In this document: positions 18,087 to 27,356 of the stretch, piece by piece
Layout of the letters: every line of letters begins with the position of its first letter
Numbering within the stretch: the first letter of the stretch is position 1
Assembly: GCA_965250115.1 (NCBI GenBank)
Contig: CBDFNJ010000002.1
Coordinates: 2,914,001-2,978,000, forward strand
Reading direction: 5' to 3'
Length of the DNA: 64,000 nt
Source of the DNA: CBDFHB01 sp965250115
GTDB lineage: Bacteria; Acidobacteriota; Vicinamibacteria; Marinacidobacterales; SMYC01
The notes under the pieces: model-generated
Seen by the model: the letters and a program-made list of their open reading frames with translations, nothing else
Told to the model about the DNA's origin: nothing
Databases searched by the model: none
Translations under genes and position numbers: made by a program

Positions 18087-20601
18087 TCACAGCTTCCGCA
18101 GCCCGACAACGATCGCATCCTGCTCCCTCGCCGTCGTGACCTTCACCTGCTCGGTCTCGGCGTCCGCCGTGGCGGCGTCTCCGAGCGCGTTGATGGCATC
18201 GAGAATGACCTCTAGAAGCTTCTGGTCCGCGACCGCTTCGATCAGGTGTCTACCCTCCATCGCGGAAGCCGACGCACCGACCAGCCCGCGACCTCGTCTT
18301 CGGCACGGATCACGACGAAATTCTCGTCGACCCAGAACCGTGCGCCTTCGGCCGACCCCGCTGGTTGCTGACGAGCATCGGGAATCGGCTCGGAAGCGAC
18401 TCGACCCCCAGATACGGAGGCAGGAGCGCCGGCGATAGGCTGCACCGAGGGCTCCCGAGACCCGGACTTGGTGGGCGACGGTCTCGAAGGCGGTGCGGTA
18501 GCCGGCCGCTGAGCGGCGAGCTCGAACGAGCGAGCCACGAGCCGATTGACGCTCCTCGCCACCTCCGAGAGCTCGGTGAAGGCCTGCCGCGCCGGCAGAT
18601 AATCCGCGTCGCCTTTGACGATCGCTTCGACGTCGTCCCGAAGGCTCGAAAGTGGCTCGAGGGTCATGCGCCGGCCCACTACGAGCGCCGTGACGATTCC
18701 GAGAAGCAGAACGAGGAACGCCAGAAACAATACCGCCGTCGCCCAACTCGCCGAAGCGGTCGCCACTTCGTAGACGACGACCGCAAGTCCAACACGTCGG
18801 CTCCGGTGCAGGAGGGGTTGTACGAGGACGTAATCGGATCCGCGGCGTCCGAGATAAAAGGGGGTCTACGCGGATTCGTATGGGTAAGTCCTGACGGAAA
18901 AACAGTGTAACTCATTGTGTGGAAAAGGTATTGAGTACTTCATCAGGTGCTGAAAAGTGGTCCATTTTTAGGATAGGCTAACCGAGTGAAAAATTCCCAG
19001 TCGATCCGCTCGCTGTTTGCGCTGCCAGGTTTCGTGGTGTGCCGGATTGAAGGGTCTATTCGGTGACCGATACGCCCGCGTCATCCAGCTCAAGAGGCGA
19101 AAAAACAGCTGTGTGCTCTTACTGTGGGCAACGGTGCCGGGGGCGCTATGACAAGCAAGTGTGCCGGGTCCGCGACCTGTCGTTGGCAGGCTGGCGGATC
19201 TATCTGGAATACGAGCGTTGGCGCGTCAACTGTCCTGGGTGCGGCGGTTTGCATGTAGAACACCTGGACTGGCTGGCGAACAACTCGCGCTACACCTAGC
19301 GTTTTGCGACGCATGTGGGCAAGCTGTGCCGGACAAGGCGGTGGCCGAGATGGAACGTCTGCGCCTCCTAGTTGAAGGGGTCAACAACAAAATCCGTGTG
19401 CTGCAACGACGCGCCTACGGCTATCGCGACGAGGAATATCTCAAGCTGAAGATCGTGGCGGCATTCCTTCCGCCATTACCCAGAAATGCCGTCTTCAACC
19501 CACACGAATCCGCGTAGACCCATAAAAGGTACGGATGTCGTCAATGGGCGCTCCGATGCCCTCGATCGAGTCGAGAACTTCGTCGGTCCGATTCGAGGGG
19601 GCCAGTACGTTCCCCTCCAAGTCTATCAAGAGGGCTTCTTTTACGCGCTCCTCACGCAATACCCCATCGACGTTGAGATCGCGCAAGCGTCCGTCTCCGA
19701 CGATGCTTCCGTTCGCTTCGGTCAAGAGCTCGAGAATGACGCGCCCGCGACGAAGCGACTCCTTCTCAAGGGCGTTGCCCAGAGTCCCCATCAAGGGCAT
19801 CGCCAACATGAAGTAGACGAGTAGCGCAAGACTCGAGGTGAGCAGGAGAAACTTCGCAGACCACGACAGAGAGCTCATCCATCCCGCGGCGCCGCCATCC
19901 ACGTCTTCGTCGGGGATCGGTGGCGGCTCGGCTGGTAGGGGTTCCGGAGACGGCGGCGCGAAATCTTGCGGTGTGAGAATCCTCGTGTCCGACGAGCCTC
20001 TGCCGGCAGCCGGGGTTTCCGGCTTCATCATCAGCGTTCCCGTATCATCGGGCGCCTTGGTCTCGAGCTTCGGCACGAGCATCATCGTCTTGTCGTCTTG
20101 TGCAGCCTCGGCGACCGTTTCCGGCTTGCCAAGCTGTGCCGGAAGCATGACCGTCGCGTCGTCTTTTTCGGGCGCGTCGGGCTCTTCGGGCGTTTGGAGC
20201 GGCGGCGACCCGGGAGGCGCGCTCAGCATGATCGTCGCCGAGTCATCCGGAGATGGTTTCGGAGGCGCAGTCAACAGGATCGTCGCCGTGTCGTCTGGCT
20301 TCGCTGCGGGCGGTGGAGAGTCATCCTCATAGATCAGTAGGAGACCTCCGAAGCGGACTTCGCAGCCCGGCACCAAATTGTACTCCTCGACCCTCTTCGA
20401 CTCGACGAAGCTCCCGTTGCGGCTTCCCAAATCGACGAAACGCATTCCCCCCTCCCCGGGCTCGATGAGGGCATGCCGCCGTGAGAGTCGGGAGTCGCTG
20501 AAAAAGAGGTCGCAACTCGGGTCCCGTCCGATGGTCACGGACTGGTCGGAAAGCTCGTGGCGAATGACTCGCTCGCCGTGTTTGATGATGAGTCGTTTCA
20601 A
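18087..20601 (-). pseudogene. FHA-TM-HAMP-PAS sensor, split by mini-IS
   Basis: The gene begins at 20601 with an FHA domain (GRDPSCDLFFSDSRLSRRHA, GSRNGSFVES). A long linker with repeated D-[DS]-[TA]-x-T-[IM]-[LM] motifs (for example PDDTATILLTAPP, PDDSATIMLSAPP) and a membrane helix (SAKFLLLTSSLALLVYFMLA) follow. After DDIRTFY it is cut by the element at 18862-19521. Removing the element and one ATAAAAGG copy rejoins the frame to YLGRRGSDYVLVQPLLH, a second helix (AVLFLAFLVLLLGIVTALVV), a HAMP-like segment and a PAS-like end. A further one-base shift near 18283 separates EDEVAG from LVGASASAMEGRHLIEAV. The repeated Thr-rich motifs could be phosphorylation targets for FHA partners; that is inference. 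Confidence 0.75.
18862..19521 (+). mobile_element. ISL3-family mini-element, copy 1 (660 bp)
   Basis: The ends are inverted repeats starting GGGTCTACGCGGATTCGT on both sides, extended to about 24 bp with one mismatch. They are flanked by perfect 8-bp target duplications ATAAAAGG (18854-18861 and 19522-19529). Inside are only the ends of an ISL3-type transposase: the zinc-finger N-terminus (19063-19299; CSYCGQRCRGRYDKQVCRVR, NCPGCGGLHVEH) and the C-terminus (VEGVNNKIRVLQRRAYGYRD, about 19330-19517). The DDE core is deleted, a TAG follows SRYT, and the N-terminus has extra frame breaks. It is a non-autonomous derivative that must be moved by a full ISL3 transposase elsewhere. Confidence 0.88.
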
Positions 20602-20614
20602 GGGTGGTTCTTTG

Positions 20615-21508
20615 CTAGCCGATTCCGTAGATGAAGCGCAGCAGCACCGGGCCTACGATGACCAGTAGCGCCGCTGGCAGAATGAATATGACCAAGGGCA
20701 TCAACATGAGACTCGAGGCTCGAGCGCCCGCCTTTTCCGCGCGTTGGAATCTCTCGTTGCGCATGACATCCGCCTGAGATCGGAGCACGGAGCCGATCGA
20801 TGCACCGAGACGGTCCGCCTGGATCAGAACCGCGGTGAAAGTGGAGACTTCGGGGACACCGCATCGATCCGCGAGACTTCGCAAAGCCGCCGAGCGTGTC
20901 GTTCCCAACCGAATCTCCCTCATCATCGAGGAGAGCTCGTCGCTGAGCGGTCCCTGGGGGCCGCGCTCGACGACCCGTTGCAGTCCCTGCGAAAAATCGA
21001 GCCCCGCTTCGACGACGAGCGTCAGAAGATCCACGGAGAACGGAAGCGCCCTCACAATCGCTCGCTGACGTTTGGTCACCATGTCCCGCAAAAGGAAGTC
21101 CGGAAGAAAGGAGAAAACGATGGCCAGGAGGGCGATCATCACTGGGTGACGCGCGAACTGGAAGATTACCGACATCACGAGCGGCCCGATGACGGCGAAG
21201 GCGATCTTCCAGGCGAGAAACTCGTCCGTCGAAAGCCCGTCCCGCATCCCCGCGGCCGAGATCTGCTTCTCCTTCGACGCCCGATAGCTCGAGAGCTCGT
21301 AGTGAGACACGAAAGGCGCTATCGCCCGGAGCAACGGGTGCATGATCTGGAGAAGAGGCGATTCGAGCGGGTCCTTCCCCTCGGCCGCTCCGAGGCGCGC
21401 CATCGCGGCGCGGGCGCGAAAGTCCGGCAACAAGAGGTAGACCACCATGGTCGCCGAGAGAAAAATCGTCCCGTAGGCCAGAAACAAAAGTAGAGTCGAT
21501 AATTGCAT
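20615..21508 (-). CDS. tadC: Tad pilus inner-membrane protein TadC
   Basis: The start at 21508 (MQLSTLLLFLAYG) places a membrane helix at the N-terminus, as in TadC; upstream codons in the same frame are Arg-rich antisense-like sequence. The 297-residue protein has a type II secretion F domain (about 150-275) with LPFSVDLLTLVVEAGLDFSQGL, and C-terminal helices (LMLMPLVIFILPAALLVIVG). TadB and TadC together form the inner-membrane platform that the TadA ATPase acts on. It follows the small pilin-like gene on the same strand. Confidence 0.88.
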   Translation of the reverse strand: MQLSTLLLFLAYGTIFLSATMVVYLLLPDFRARAAMARLGAAEGKDPLESPLLQIMHPLLRAIAPFVSHYELSSYRASKEKQISAAGMRDGLSTDEFLAWKIAFAVIGPLVMSVIFQFARHPVMIALLAIVFSFLPDFLLRDMVTKRQRAIVRALPFSVDLLTLVVEAGLDFSQGLQRVVERGPQGPLSDELSSMMREIRLGTTRSAALRSLADRCGVPEVSTFTAVLIQADRLGASIGSVLRSQADVMRNERFQRAEKAGARASSLMLMPLVIFILPAALLVIVGPVLLRFIYGIG

Positions 21509-21516
21509 GACGTCGT

Positions 21517-21723
21517 TCAGTCCATGCCCCAGGCGTCCTCGTTGTCTTCCGAGATCTTGTCTCCCGCGATCTCGGTCGCGATCTTGTCGCCCCACTGGTT
21601 GATGAGGGTCTCGAAGTTGGTATTCGCGTTGGGATAGAGGAGCCTCAGGAGAAAAAGGACTAGTGCCGTGACGAAGCCAAGCAGCATGACGTACTCGACG
21701 AGAACGGCGCCCGCCTCAGACAT
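21517..21723 (-). CDS. Small Flp-like pilin or pseudopilin
   Basis: The 68-residue protein has a Flp-type prepilin motif at its N-terminus: SEAGAVLVEY, with a Gly before the cut and Glu at +5, followed by one hydrophobic helix (VMLLGFVTALVLFLLRLLY) and a polar acidic tail. Prepilin peptidase would cut after the Gly. It overlaps the tadB stop by 8 bp and lies between tadB and tadC, an unusual place for a pilin. The acidic C-terminus differs from the Flp pilins at 31 kb, so it may be a minor component. Confidence 0.7.
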   Translation of the reverse strand: MSEAGAVLVEYVMLLGFVTALVLFLLRLLYPNANTNFETLINQWGDKIATEIAGDKISEDNEDAWGMD

Positions 21724-22573
21724 CGATTTTCACCACTTTGAGGATCATCCACATACCCATCGCGTCCATCCCCGCGATGATCATCAGCATCAGGATTCCG
21801 AGAACGGAGTTGAACAGAGGCTCGACGAGCGTCGGGTCGAGGAAGAAGAACGTAACGATCAACACCGGCGGAACGCCGCACATCATCACACCCTGCGTCA
21901 TTCCCTCGGCAGCCATCGCCTGGATCTTGCCTTCGACTTTCTTCCTCTCGCGCACCGTGTGGGCGATGACGTCGAAGACCTCGGCGAGATTCGCTCCCGT
22001 CTCCCGAATCGTGATGATGGCGGTCACCACCATGTCCAGATCCGGCGTCGGAACACGATCTGCGAGGTTCTGGAGCGCGTCGTCGAGCGGCAAACCGAGC
22101 TTCGTCTCCTTCACGACCGTCGCGAACTCCTCCGAGATCGGTGCTTCCATTTCTTCCACGACCAGCTCGACGCCCTGTTGGAGGCTCAGCCCGGAGCGCA
22201 AAGAGTTAGAGACTAGTGTGAGCGCTTCTCCGAGCTGTGCGCTGAGCCTCGCGAGCCAGCGGCTCCTCAGAAATCCGATGCCCCACCGCGGGACGAGAAG
22301 CCCTAGCCCGGCGAAAACGAGCGCAAAGAACGGGCTGTAATTGACGAGAAACCCGAGCACCGCCATGAAAAGTACGGTATAGGCGAGGATCTGACGGCAA
22401 CGGTGGCGCGGCACGTCCCGATGCATCGCTTCGAGCTCGAGCTGCATCCACCGGCTCCACTTCGTCAAGTAGCGGTCCCACCACTCCGAGAGCGGTTGCA
22501 GGATGCTCCAAGCGATGAAGGCCGCAGCGGCCGCCACCATGATGGAAACGACGAGTTTCAGAATCGCCGACAT
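21716..22573 (-). CDS. tadB: Tad pilus inner-membrane protein TadB
   Basis: The ATG at 22573 opens MSAILKLVVSIMVAAAAAF; 285 residues follow. The type II secretion F domain (about 115-240) contains LGEALTLVSNSLRSGLSLQQ and the VTAIITIRETGANLAEVFD motif typical of TadB. Hydrophobic helices lie at the N-terminus, at about 65-95 and at the C-terminus. TadB forms the membrane platform with TadC. It lies 8 bp after the stop of the TadZ-TadA gene and overlaps the small pilin-like gene. Confidence 0.88.
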   Translation of the reverse strand: MSAILKLVVSIMVAAAAAFIAWSILQPLSEWWDRYLTKWSRWMQLELEAMHRDVPRHRCRQILAYTVLFMAVLGFLVNYSPFFALVFAGLGLLVPRWGIGFLRSRWLARLSAQLGEALTLVSNSLRSGLSLQQGVELVVEEMEAPISEEFATVVKETKLGLPLDDALQNLADRVPTPDLDMVVTAIITIRETGANLAEVFDVIAHTVRERKKVEGKIQAMAAEGMTQGVMMCGVPPVLIVTFFFLDPTLVEPLFNSVLGILMLMIIAGMDAMGMWMILKVVKIDV

Positions 22574-22580
22574 TGCTACC

Positions 22581-24350
22581 TCACGCCGTCTGGTAAAGGA
22601 AGATCTCACGCGGCACCTTGATACCGCGACGCTGCAGAGTTTCGATAAACTTCGGAATCATCCCCGTGGGCACGAACTGCCCGAGCACTTTGTTCTCCGG
22701 CGTCAAGCCCGTCTGCTTGAAGAGGAAAATGTCGGCCATCGTGAAGACTTCCCCTTCCCGTCCTGTCACCTCCGACACGTGCGTGACGCGCCGGCTTCCG
22801 TCGGAGAGCCGGGTTTGCTGAAACACGAGGTCGACCGCCGAGCCGATCTGCTCGCGAATCTTTCCCGAGCCGGTGCCCCCGGAGATCACGACGTTCTGGC
22901 GCGCGAGAACGCAAGCTTCGAAAAACTGGGCCATCTGAGGCGTAAAGGCGCCAAAGCGAATCAAGTCCTCGACGGTCAGCGGCGTCTTAGAGAACTTGCG
23001 TATCGTCACGCTGGGACCATCGATGGCGAGCGGACGGATGATGGCATTGACGCGCGGGCCGTCTTCGAGGCGCGCGTCCACCATCGGCGACTTCTCATCG
23101 ATGCGACGCCCCAGTGGCGCCACGATACGCTCGATGATGGCTCGAAGCTGATCCTCGGTCAGAAACCTGTGGTCGGTGAGGACGATCTTCCCGCTGCGCT
23201 CCATATAGACGTGATCGATTCCGTTGACCATGATCTCGCTGACGTCCGGGTCGCGCAGGAGCTCCTCCAGTGGGCCGAGGCCGAGCGCCTCGTCGAGAAT
23301 CTCCTTTACCAGCTGCTTTCTCACCGTGCGGTCCGAGAGTCCCTTTGCCTCCTCGTCCAGCAGGCTGACGATCTTGACTTCGGTCTTGCCACGAAGCTTC
23401 GACTTCTTCTTCGGATCCTTGGCCAGCTCGAGGTCGGCTTTCTTGAAATCGATCTCATCGATCAAGCGGCGGTGTATGCGAATCTTGATATCCCGGATCT
23501 CGTCCCGGTCGTCCGGAGGGGCCAAAACCTCGGACTCGGTGGGAAGGCCGGATCGACGACCGGCCTCGCCTCGGGCCCGCCGTGCGCTGCCCATGAAGTC
23601 GAGGCCACCCTGACCGAGGTCCGCGACGAGCTGCTGCGTGAAGCCATCGAGGGCTTTGCTCACCGGATGACGGGGCGAGCTCGAAACGAAGGGCTCGGCA
23701 TCCGAGATGGATTGCTCCACCAAGTCGACGTCCTCCGGCAGGTAGAGGGCGATCGCAAGGCCGGTGCTCTCCTCGATGGTCTCCGGCGGAAAGGCCATGC
23801 GCGTCCCGTAACGATTGAGCACGAGGCGCATCATGTCGCGGGAGAAGTGGTAGGACTGGAGATACTCGACCGCGCGCCGCGCCTGGGTCACCGAGGCCAC
23901 CTCCGGCGTCACCACCACGCAAACGGCAGCGCTCAGGTCCAGGATCGGTATCGAATCGGCGGAAACGATGGACCCGAGATCGACGACCACGTAGTCGTAG
24001 GCGCGTAGAAGCAGCTCGACGAAACGCTCTAGCTTGTCGCGAGAGAGAACCTTTTCCTGGAGCGCGTCGTTGGCAGCGGGCACGACAGTGACCCCCGACG
24101 AGTGGGTCGTGAGATAGCCCTTCAGAAGTGCCGGTTGAAGTCGATCCAAAAGCGACACGACGTCCGCCACCGCCTTCGGATCGGAAAGGCCCAAGTAGAG
24201 TGCGACGGTTCCCGGAACCGGGTGGGCCAAGTCGACGAGAGCGACGGTTTCTCGGGTCTCCCGTTTGAGCGATACCGCGAGGTTCGCGGCCAGCAGGCTC
24301 GCCCCCCCTCCCCCTTTGACGGAGAAGACACTAATCGCCTTGCCTGCCAT
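22581..24350 (-). pseudogene. tadA: TadZ-TadA (CpaE-CpaF) fusion with motor deletion
   Basis: Residues 1-255 form a MinD/ParA-like TadZ/CpaE domain (SVFSVKGGGGASLLAANLAV, DYVVVDLGSIVSADSIPIL). A linker leads into a CpaF/TadA ATPase (GLGPLEELLRDPDVSEIMVN, VDARLEDGPRVNAIIRPLA). In CpaF the Walker A GGTGSGKTT is followed by about 105-110 residues holding the catalytic Glu, Walker B and the HAN box, before AIREQIASA. Here ISGGTGSGK runs straight into IREQIGSAVDLVFQQTRLSD at about 22859, with the frame kept. The motor would be unable to hydrolyse ATP. Fusion of the localisation factor to the ATPase is itself unusual. It could instead be an assembly collapse. Confidence 0.85.
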
Positions 24351-24363
24351 CAGCCCCGATGCC

Positions 24364-25650
24364 TCACGGCTTCTTCTTCACCTTGTGGGTGTCGATCTCC
24401 TCGAATTCCTCGAACTCGGCGGTGACGTGCTCGCGCAATTCCCGCCCCGCTTCGTCTGCCGAGACGATGGTCGGCGTAGCGAAAATGACCATCTCGGTCT
24501 GGTTCCGCATGTAGCCCTTCGACTTGAAGAGGTTCCCGAGTACGGGGATACTGCCGAGTCCCGGGACCTTGTCGACGTTTTCTGCGTCTTCTGACTTCAC
24601 GAGACCGCCGAGGGTGATGCTCTGCCCCTGCCGGACAAAGACGTTGGTCATCACCCGATTGGTGATGAGCCCGGGTGCGTTGCCACCGGGAGAGGGGCCT
24701 CCCAGATTGCTCATCTCGACGAAGATCGTCGTATCGATATTGTCTTGTGTGTCCACGTGCGGCTCGAACTCGAGCTTGACTCCGTATTCCTTGTACTCGA
24801 CGCTCACCGCCCCGCTGCCCTGGGCGACGGGAATGGGGATCTCGCCTCCCACGAAAAGCTCCGCCTTCTGTCCGCTCCTGGTGATGAGGGTCGGTCGAGC
24901 GAGCACCCGCGCCTGGCCGGAGCTCGTCAGCATGTCGATGCTCGGAAGGAGATTGTCGATGACGCCGGTTATCGGGCCGAAGCTGCCACCGCTGCCCCCC
25001 TCGAACGGCAGACTGGAGCTCGGCGAGATGGAGCTCGACCAGCGAACGCCCAGATTCCTCATCAAGCTCTTGTCGACTTCCATGATGGTGACGTCCAATT
25101 GGACGGTCTTGATGGAGCCGGCCTCCGCCCGGTCCATCATCACTTGAGTCATGGGCGAGAGCTCCACGAGGCTCCGGACCTCGGGGTAGTTTTCGAGCAC
25201 GCGCTCGATGCGAGCCATGTCCCGCTCGGTGAGCACCTCACCTTCCAGCCAGACGGTGCCACCCACCTCCCGATACTCGATACCCTCGATGCCGCCGATG
25301 AGCTGCTCGAGCTCGTCGATGATCTGCTTGGCCGTACCGGAAGATGGACGCACGCGGAGGGTGATCTCACGCTACAGGTTACCGTTTTGATCCCAGAGCG
25401 TCAGTGTCGTCTCTCCCGGCGTGCGGCCGAGAACGAGCACTTCCCGACGGCTGTCGAGCACGCGAAAGTCCGCCACGTTGTCGTTGCCGAGAGCCGTACG
25501 CCCAATCGAGAAGTCCACACGAATCAACGTCTGCCCGCCTACCGTCACCACTTCCGCCGCAGGTTGGGGCTGCTGTGCGAGGCCCACCGAGACCCATAGC
25601 AGACCGAGGCCCAGGGCGGAAAGACTGCTTCGGAACATCGTCCTTGTCAT
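24364..25650 (-). pseudogene. cpaC: Tad secretin CpaC/RcpA, in-frame stop
   Basis: The gene starts at 25650 with a signal peptide (MFRSSLSALGLGLLWVSVGL) and the CpaC N-domain (DFSIGRTALGNDNVADFRVL, LVLGRTPGETTLTLWDQNGN). A TAG at 25372-25374 follows Leu92. The same frame continues REITLRVRPSSGTAKQIIDE, a BON-like repeat and the secretin domain (VDVTIMEVDKSL-like strand, VLARPTLITRSGQKAELFVG, VFVRQGQSITLGGLVKSED). The stop stands where other CpaC proteins read through without a break, so it is a nonsense mutation or error (CAG to TAG would be one step). The secretin would form the outer-membrane pore of the pilus. Confidence 0.83.
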
Positions 25651-25670
25651 CGTCGCTCTCCTTGAATTGT

Positions 25671-26492
25671 TCAACGGACGTTCCCGCGAATCTCTTGCCA
25701 CGAGGGAGCCCGGCGCGGGACGAGCTCGGTGTCGGCGATCCCAAATGAGCCGCTCGGATTCGAGCGAGGTATGTCGAGCGGTGCGTCCCCTTCGCGGAAG
25801 GAGCGGAGCAAAAAGGAAAGGTCGCCCACTTCCTGCGCCAGGACGAGGTCCTGGACCTGTTTCGGCGCAAGTGCGACCGTTACGCTGCTGAAACGCTGAT
25901 CCCGGTTCTGCCCCGAAAGCGCCGCGAGGGTGTCGCCATCGGCCTCGGCCCGCTGCGCGATCTCGCCTGTATCGCTGCCGACTGCGAGCACGAGTACGTT
26001 TTGAAACAGCGTCGCGACTACCGTTCGCTGGTCGGAGGAACCGAGACCGCTTCCGAGCTTCAAGATTGCCAGGATATCCACGTAGTTGCTCGGGCGGATC
26101 AAGCTCGCCACACCGGTGACGTCGGTTATCGCGATCGAGACCGCGCGCTGGCCTCTCGGAATTTTGGTCGAGAGAGAGCGGCCGACGCCCGTCATCGACG
26201 TTCCCACAAGCTGGCTGCCTTCCTGAATGGGCACGGCGGGAACCTGCCCCACCGTGTCCCGAACCGAACCGAAGGCGCTCGGCTGAAGGAATTTCAGCGG
26301 CACTTGCGTCTCCGCAATCATGTTCTCTTCGATGGCTGTTCCCGGAAGAATGTCCGTGGCCGCTACGACGACCGGTCGCGAGTCGGCAATCTGAAGCAGC
26401 TCCGTCTCGCGAGTCGTCAAATAGAGCCAGACAAACACCCAAGCCAGAATACCGAACAATATCGAGATGATAATGGCAGGCTTGCCCTTCAT
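25671..26492 (-). CDS. cpaB: Tad pilus assembly protein CpaB/RcpC
   Basis: The 273-residue protein has an N-terminal membrane helix (IIISILFGILAWVFVWLYLT), a SAF domain (about 40-105; SRPVVVAATDILPGTAIEEN, VPLKFLQPSAF, IPRGQRAVSIAITDVTGVAS) and the C-terminal CpaB region with RPSNYVDILAIL and FQNVLVLAVG. CpaB/RcpC stabilises or modulates the secretin and may bind peptidoglycan. The start at 26492 is followed 20 bp downstream by cpaC. Its frame is intact, unlike its neighbours on both sides. Confidence 0.87.
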   Translation of the reverse strand: MKGKPAIIISILFGILAWVFVWLYLTTRETELLQIADSRPVVVAATDILPGTAIEENMIAETQVPLKFLQPSAFGSVRDTVGQVPAVPIQEGSQLVGTSMTGVGRSLSTKIPRGQRAVSIAITDVTGVASLIRPSNYVDILAILKLGSGLGSSDQRTVVATLFQNVLVLAVGSDTGEIAQRAEADGDTLAALSGQNRDQRFSSVTVALAPKQVQDLVLAQEVGDLSFLLRSFREGDAPLDIPRSNPSGSFGIADTELVPRRAPSWQEIRGNVR

Positions 26493-26501
26493 GAACGCTC
26501 C

Positions 26502-26587
26502 TTATTCCCAGGGTCGATTGGTACGACAGCCGGGATCGTTGTTGCCTTGGAGGGCCTCGCAGGCGTCGCCGTAGCCGTCGTGATTGA
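26502..26587 (-). pseudogene. 3' fragment of the IS-split TadE-like gene
   Basis: The minus-strand frame here reads NHDGYGDACEALQGNND, then PGCRTNRPWE and a TAA at 26502-26504. It begins exactly at the left edge of the IS256-type element. Joined across the element, with one copy of the 10-bp duplication TCGTGATTGA removed, it continues the TadE-like frame at 28.7 kb as GDFNHDGYGDACE. That motif looks like a thrombospondin type-3 calcium-binding repeat (DxNxDGxGDAC). The stop lies 9 bp before the cpaB start. Confidence 0.8.
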
Positions 26588-26664
26588 GAAAGTGTGCCAA
26601 TCTTAGTTGGGAATTGAAACGGCTCCAAACCCCGTGGTTTGATGGCGTTGGACAAAACAAAATC

Positions 26665-27325
26665 GGGTCTACGCGGATTCGTGTGGGTAAGTCCTGACGG
26701 AAAAACAGTGTAACTCATTGTGTGGAAAAGGTATCGAGTACTTCATCAGGTGCTGAAAAGTGGTCCATTTTTAGGATAGGCTAACCGAGTGAAAAATTCC
26801 CAGTCGATCCGCTCGCTGTTTGCGCTGCCAGGTTTCGTGGTGTGCCGGATTGAAGGGTCTATTCGGTGACCGATACGCCCGCGTCATCCAGCTCAAGAGG
26901 CGAAAAAAACAGCTGTGTGCTCTTACTGTGGGCAACGGTGCCGGGGGCGCTATGACAAGCAAGTGTGCCGGGTCCGCGACCTGTCGTTGGCAGGCTGGCG
27001 GATCTATCTGGAATACGAGCGTTGGCGCGTCAACTGTCCCGGGTGCGGCGGTTTGCATGTAGAACACCTGGACTGGCTGGCGAACAACTCGCGCTACACC
27101 TAGCGTTTTGCGACGCATGTGGGCAAGCTGTGCCGGACAAGGCGGTGGCCGAGATGGAACGTCTGCGCCTCCTAGTTGAAGGGGTCAACAACAAAATCCG
27201 TGTGCTGCAACGACGCGCCTACGGCTATCGCGACGAGGAATATCTCAAGCTGAAGATCGTGGCGGCATTCCTTCCGCCATTACCCAGAAATGCCGTCTTC
27301 AACCCACACGAATCCGCGTAGACCC
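26665..27325 (+). mobile_element. ISL3-family mini-element, copy 2 (661 bp)
   Basis: This copy has the same inverted ends (GGGTCTACGCGGATTCGTG) and nearly the same interior as the copy at 18862, differing at only a few positions, including one extra A in the A-run near 26908. The flanks are ACAAAATC (26657-26664) and ACAAAGTC (27326-27333), an 8-bp duplication with one change. It sits between the left end of the IS256-type element and the transposase start, so it inserted into that element. Both copies share the same TAG and core deletion, so they were moved after the transposase was already broken. Confidence 0.87.
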
Positions 27326-27356
27326 ACAAAGTCAAGCCGCGAAGAAAGGAGCCGAG

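Noticed and set aside
15271..25374. Recoding of TGA and TAG as amino acids in this organism
   Set aside because: Two different stop codons are involved, both are used as ordinary stops in intact genes of the window, and the same locus has other kinds of damage.
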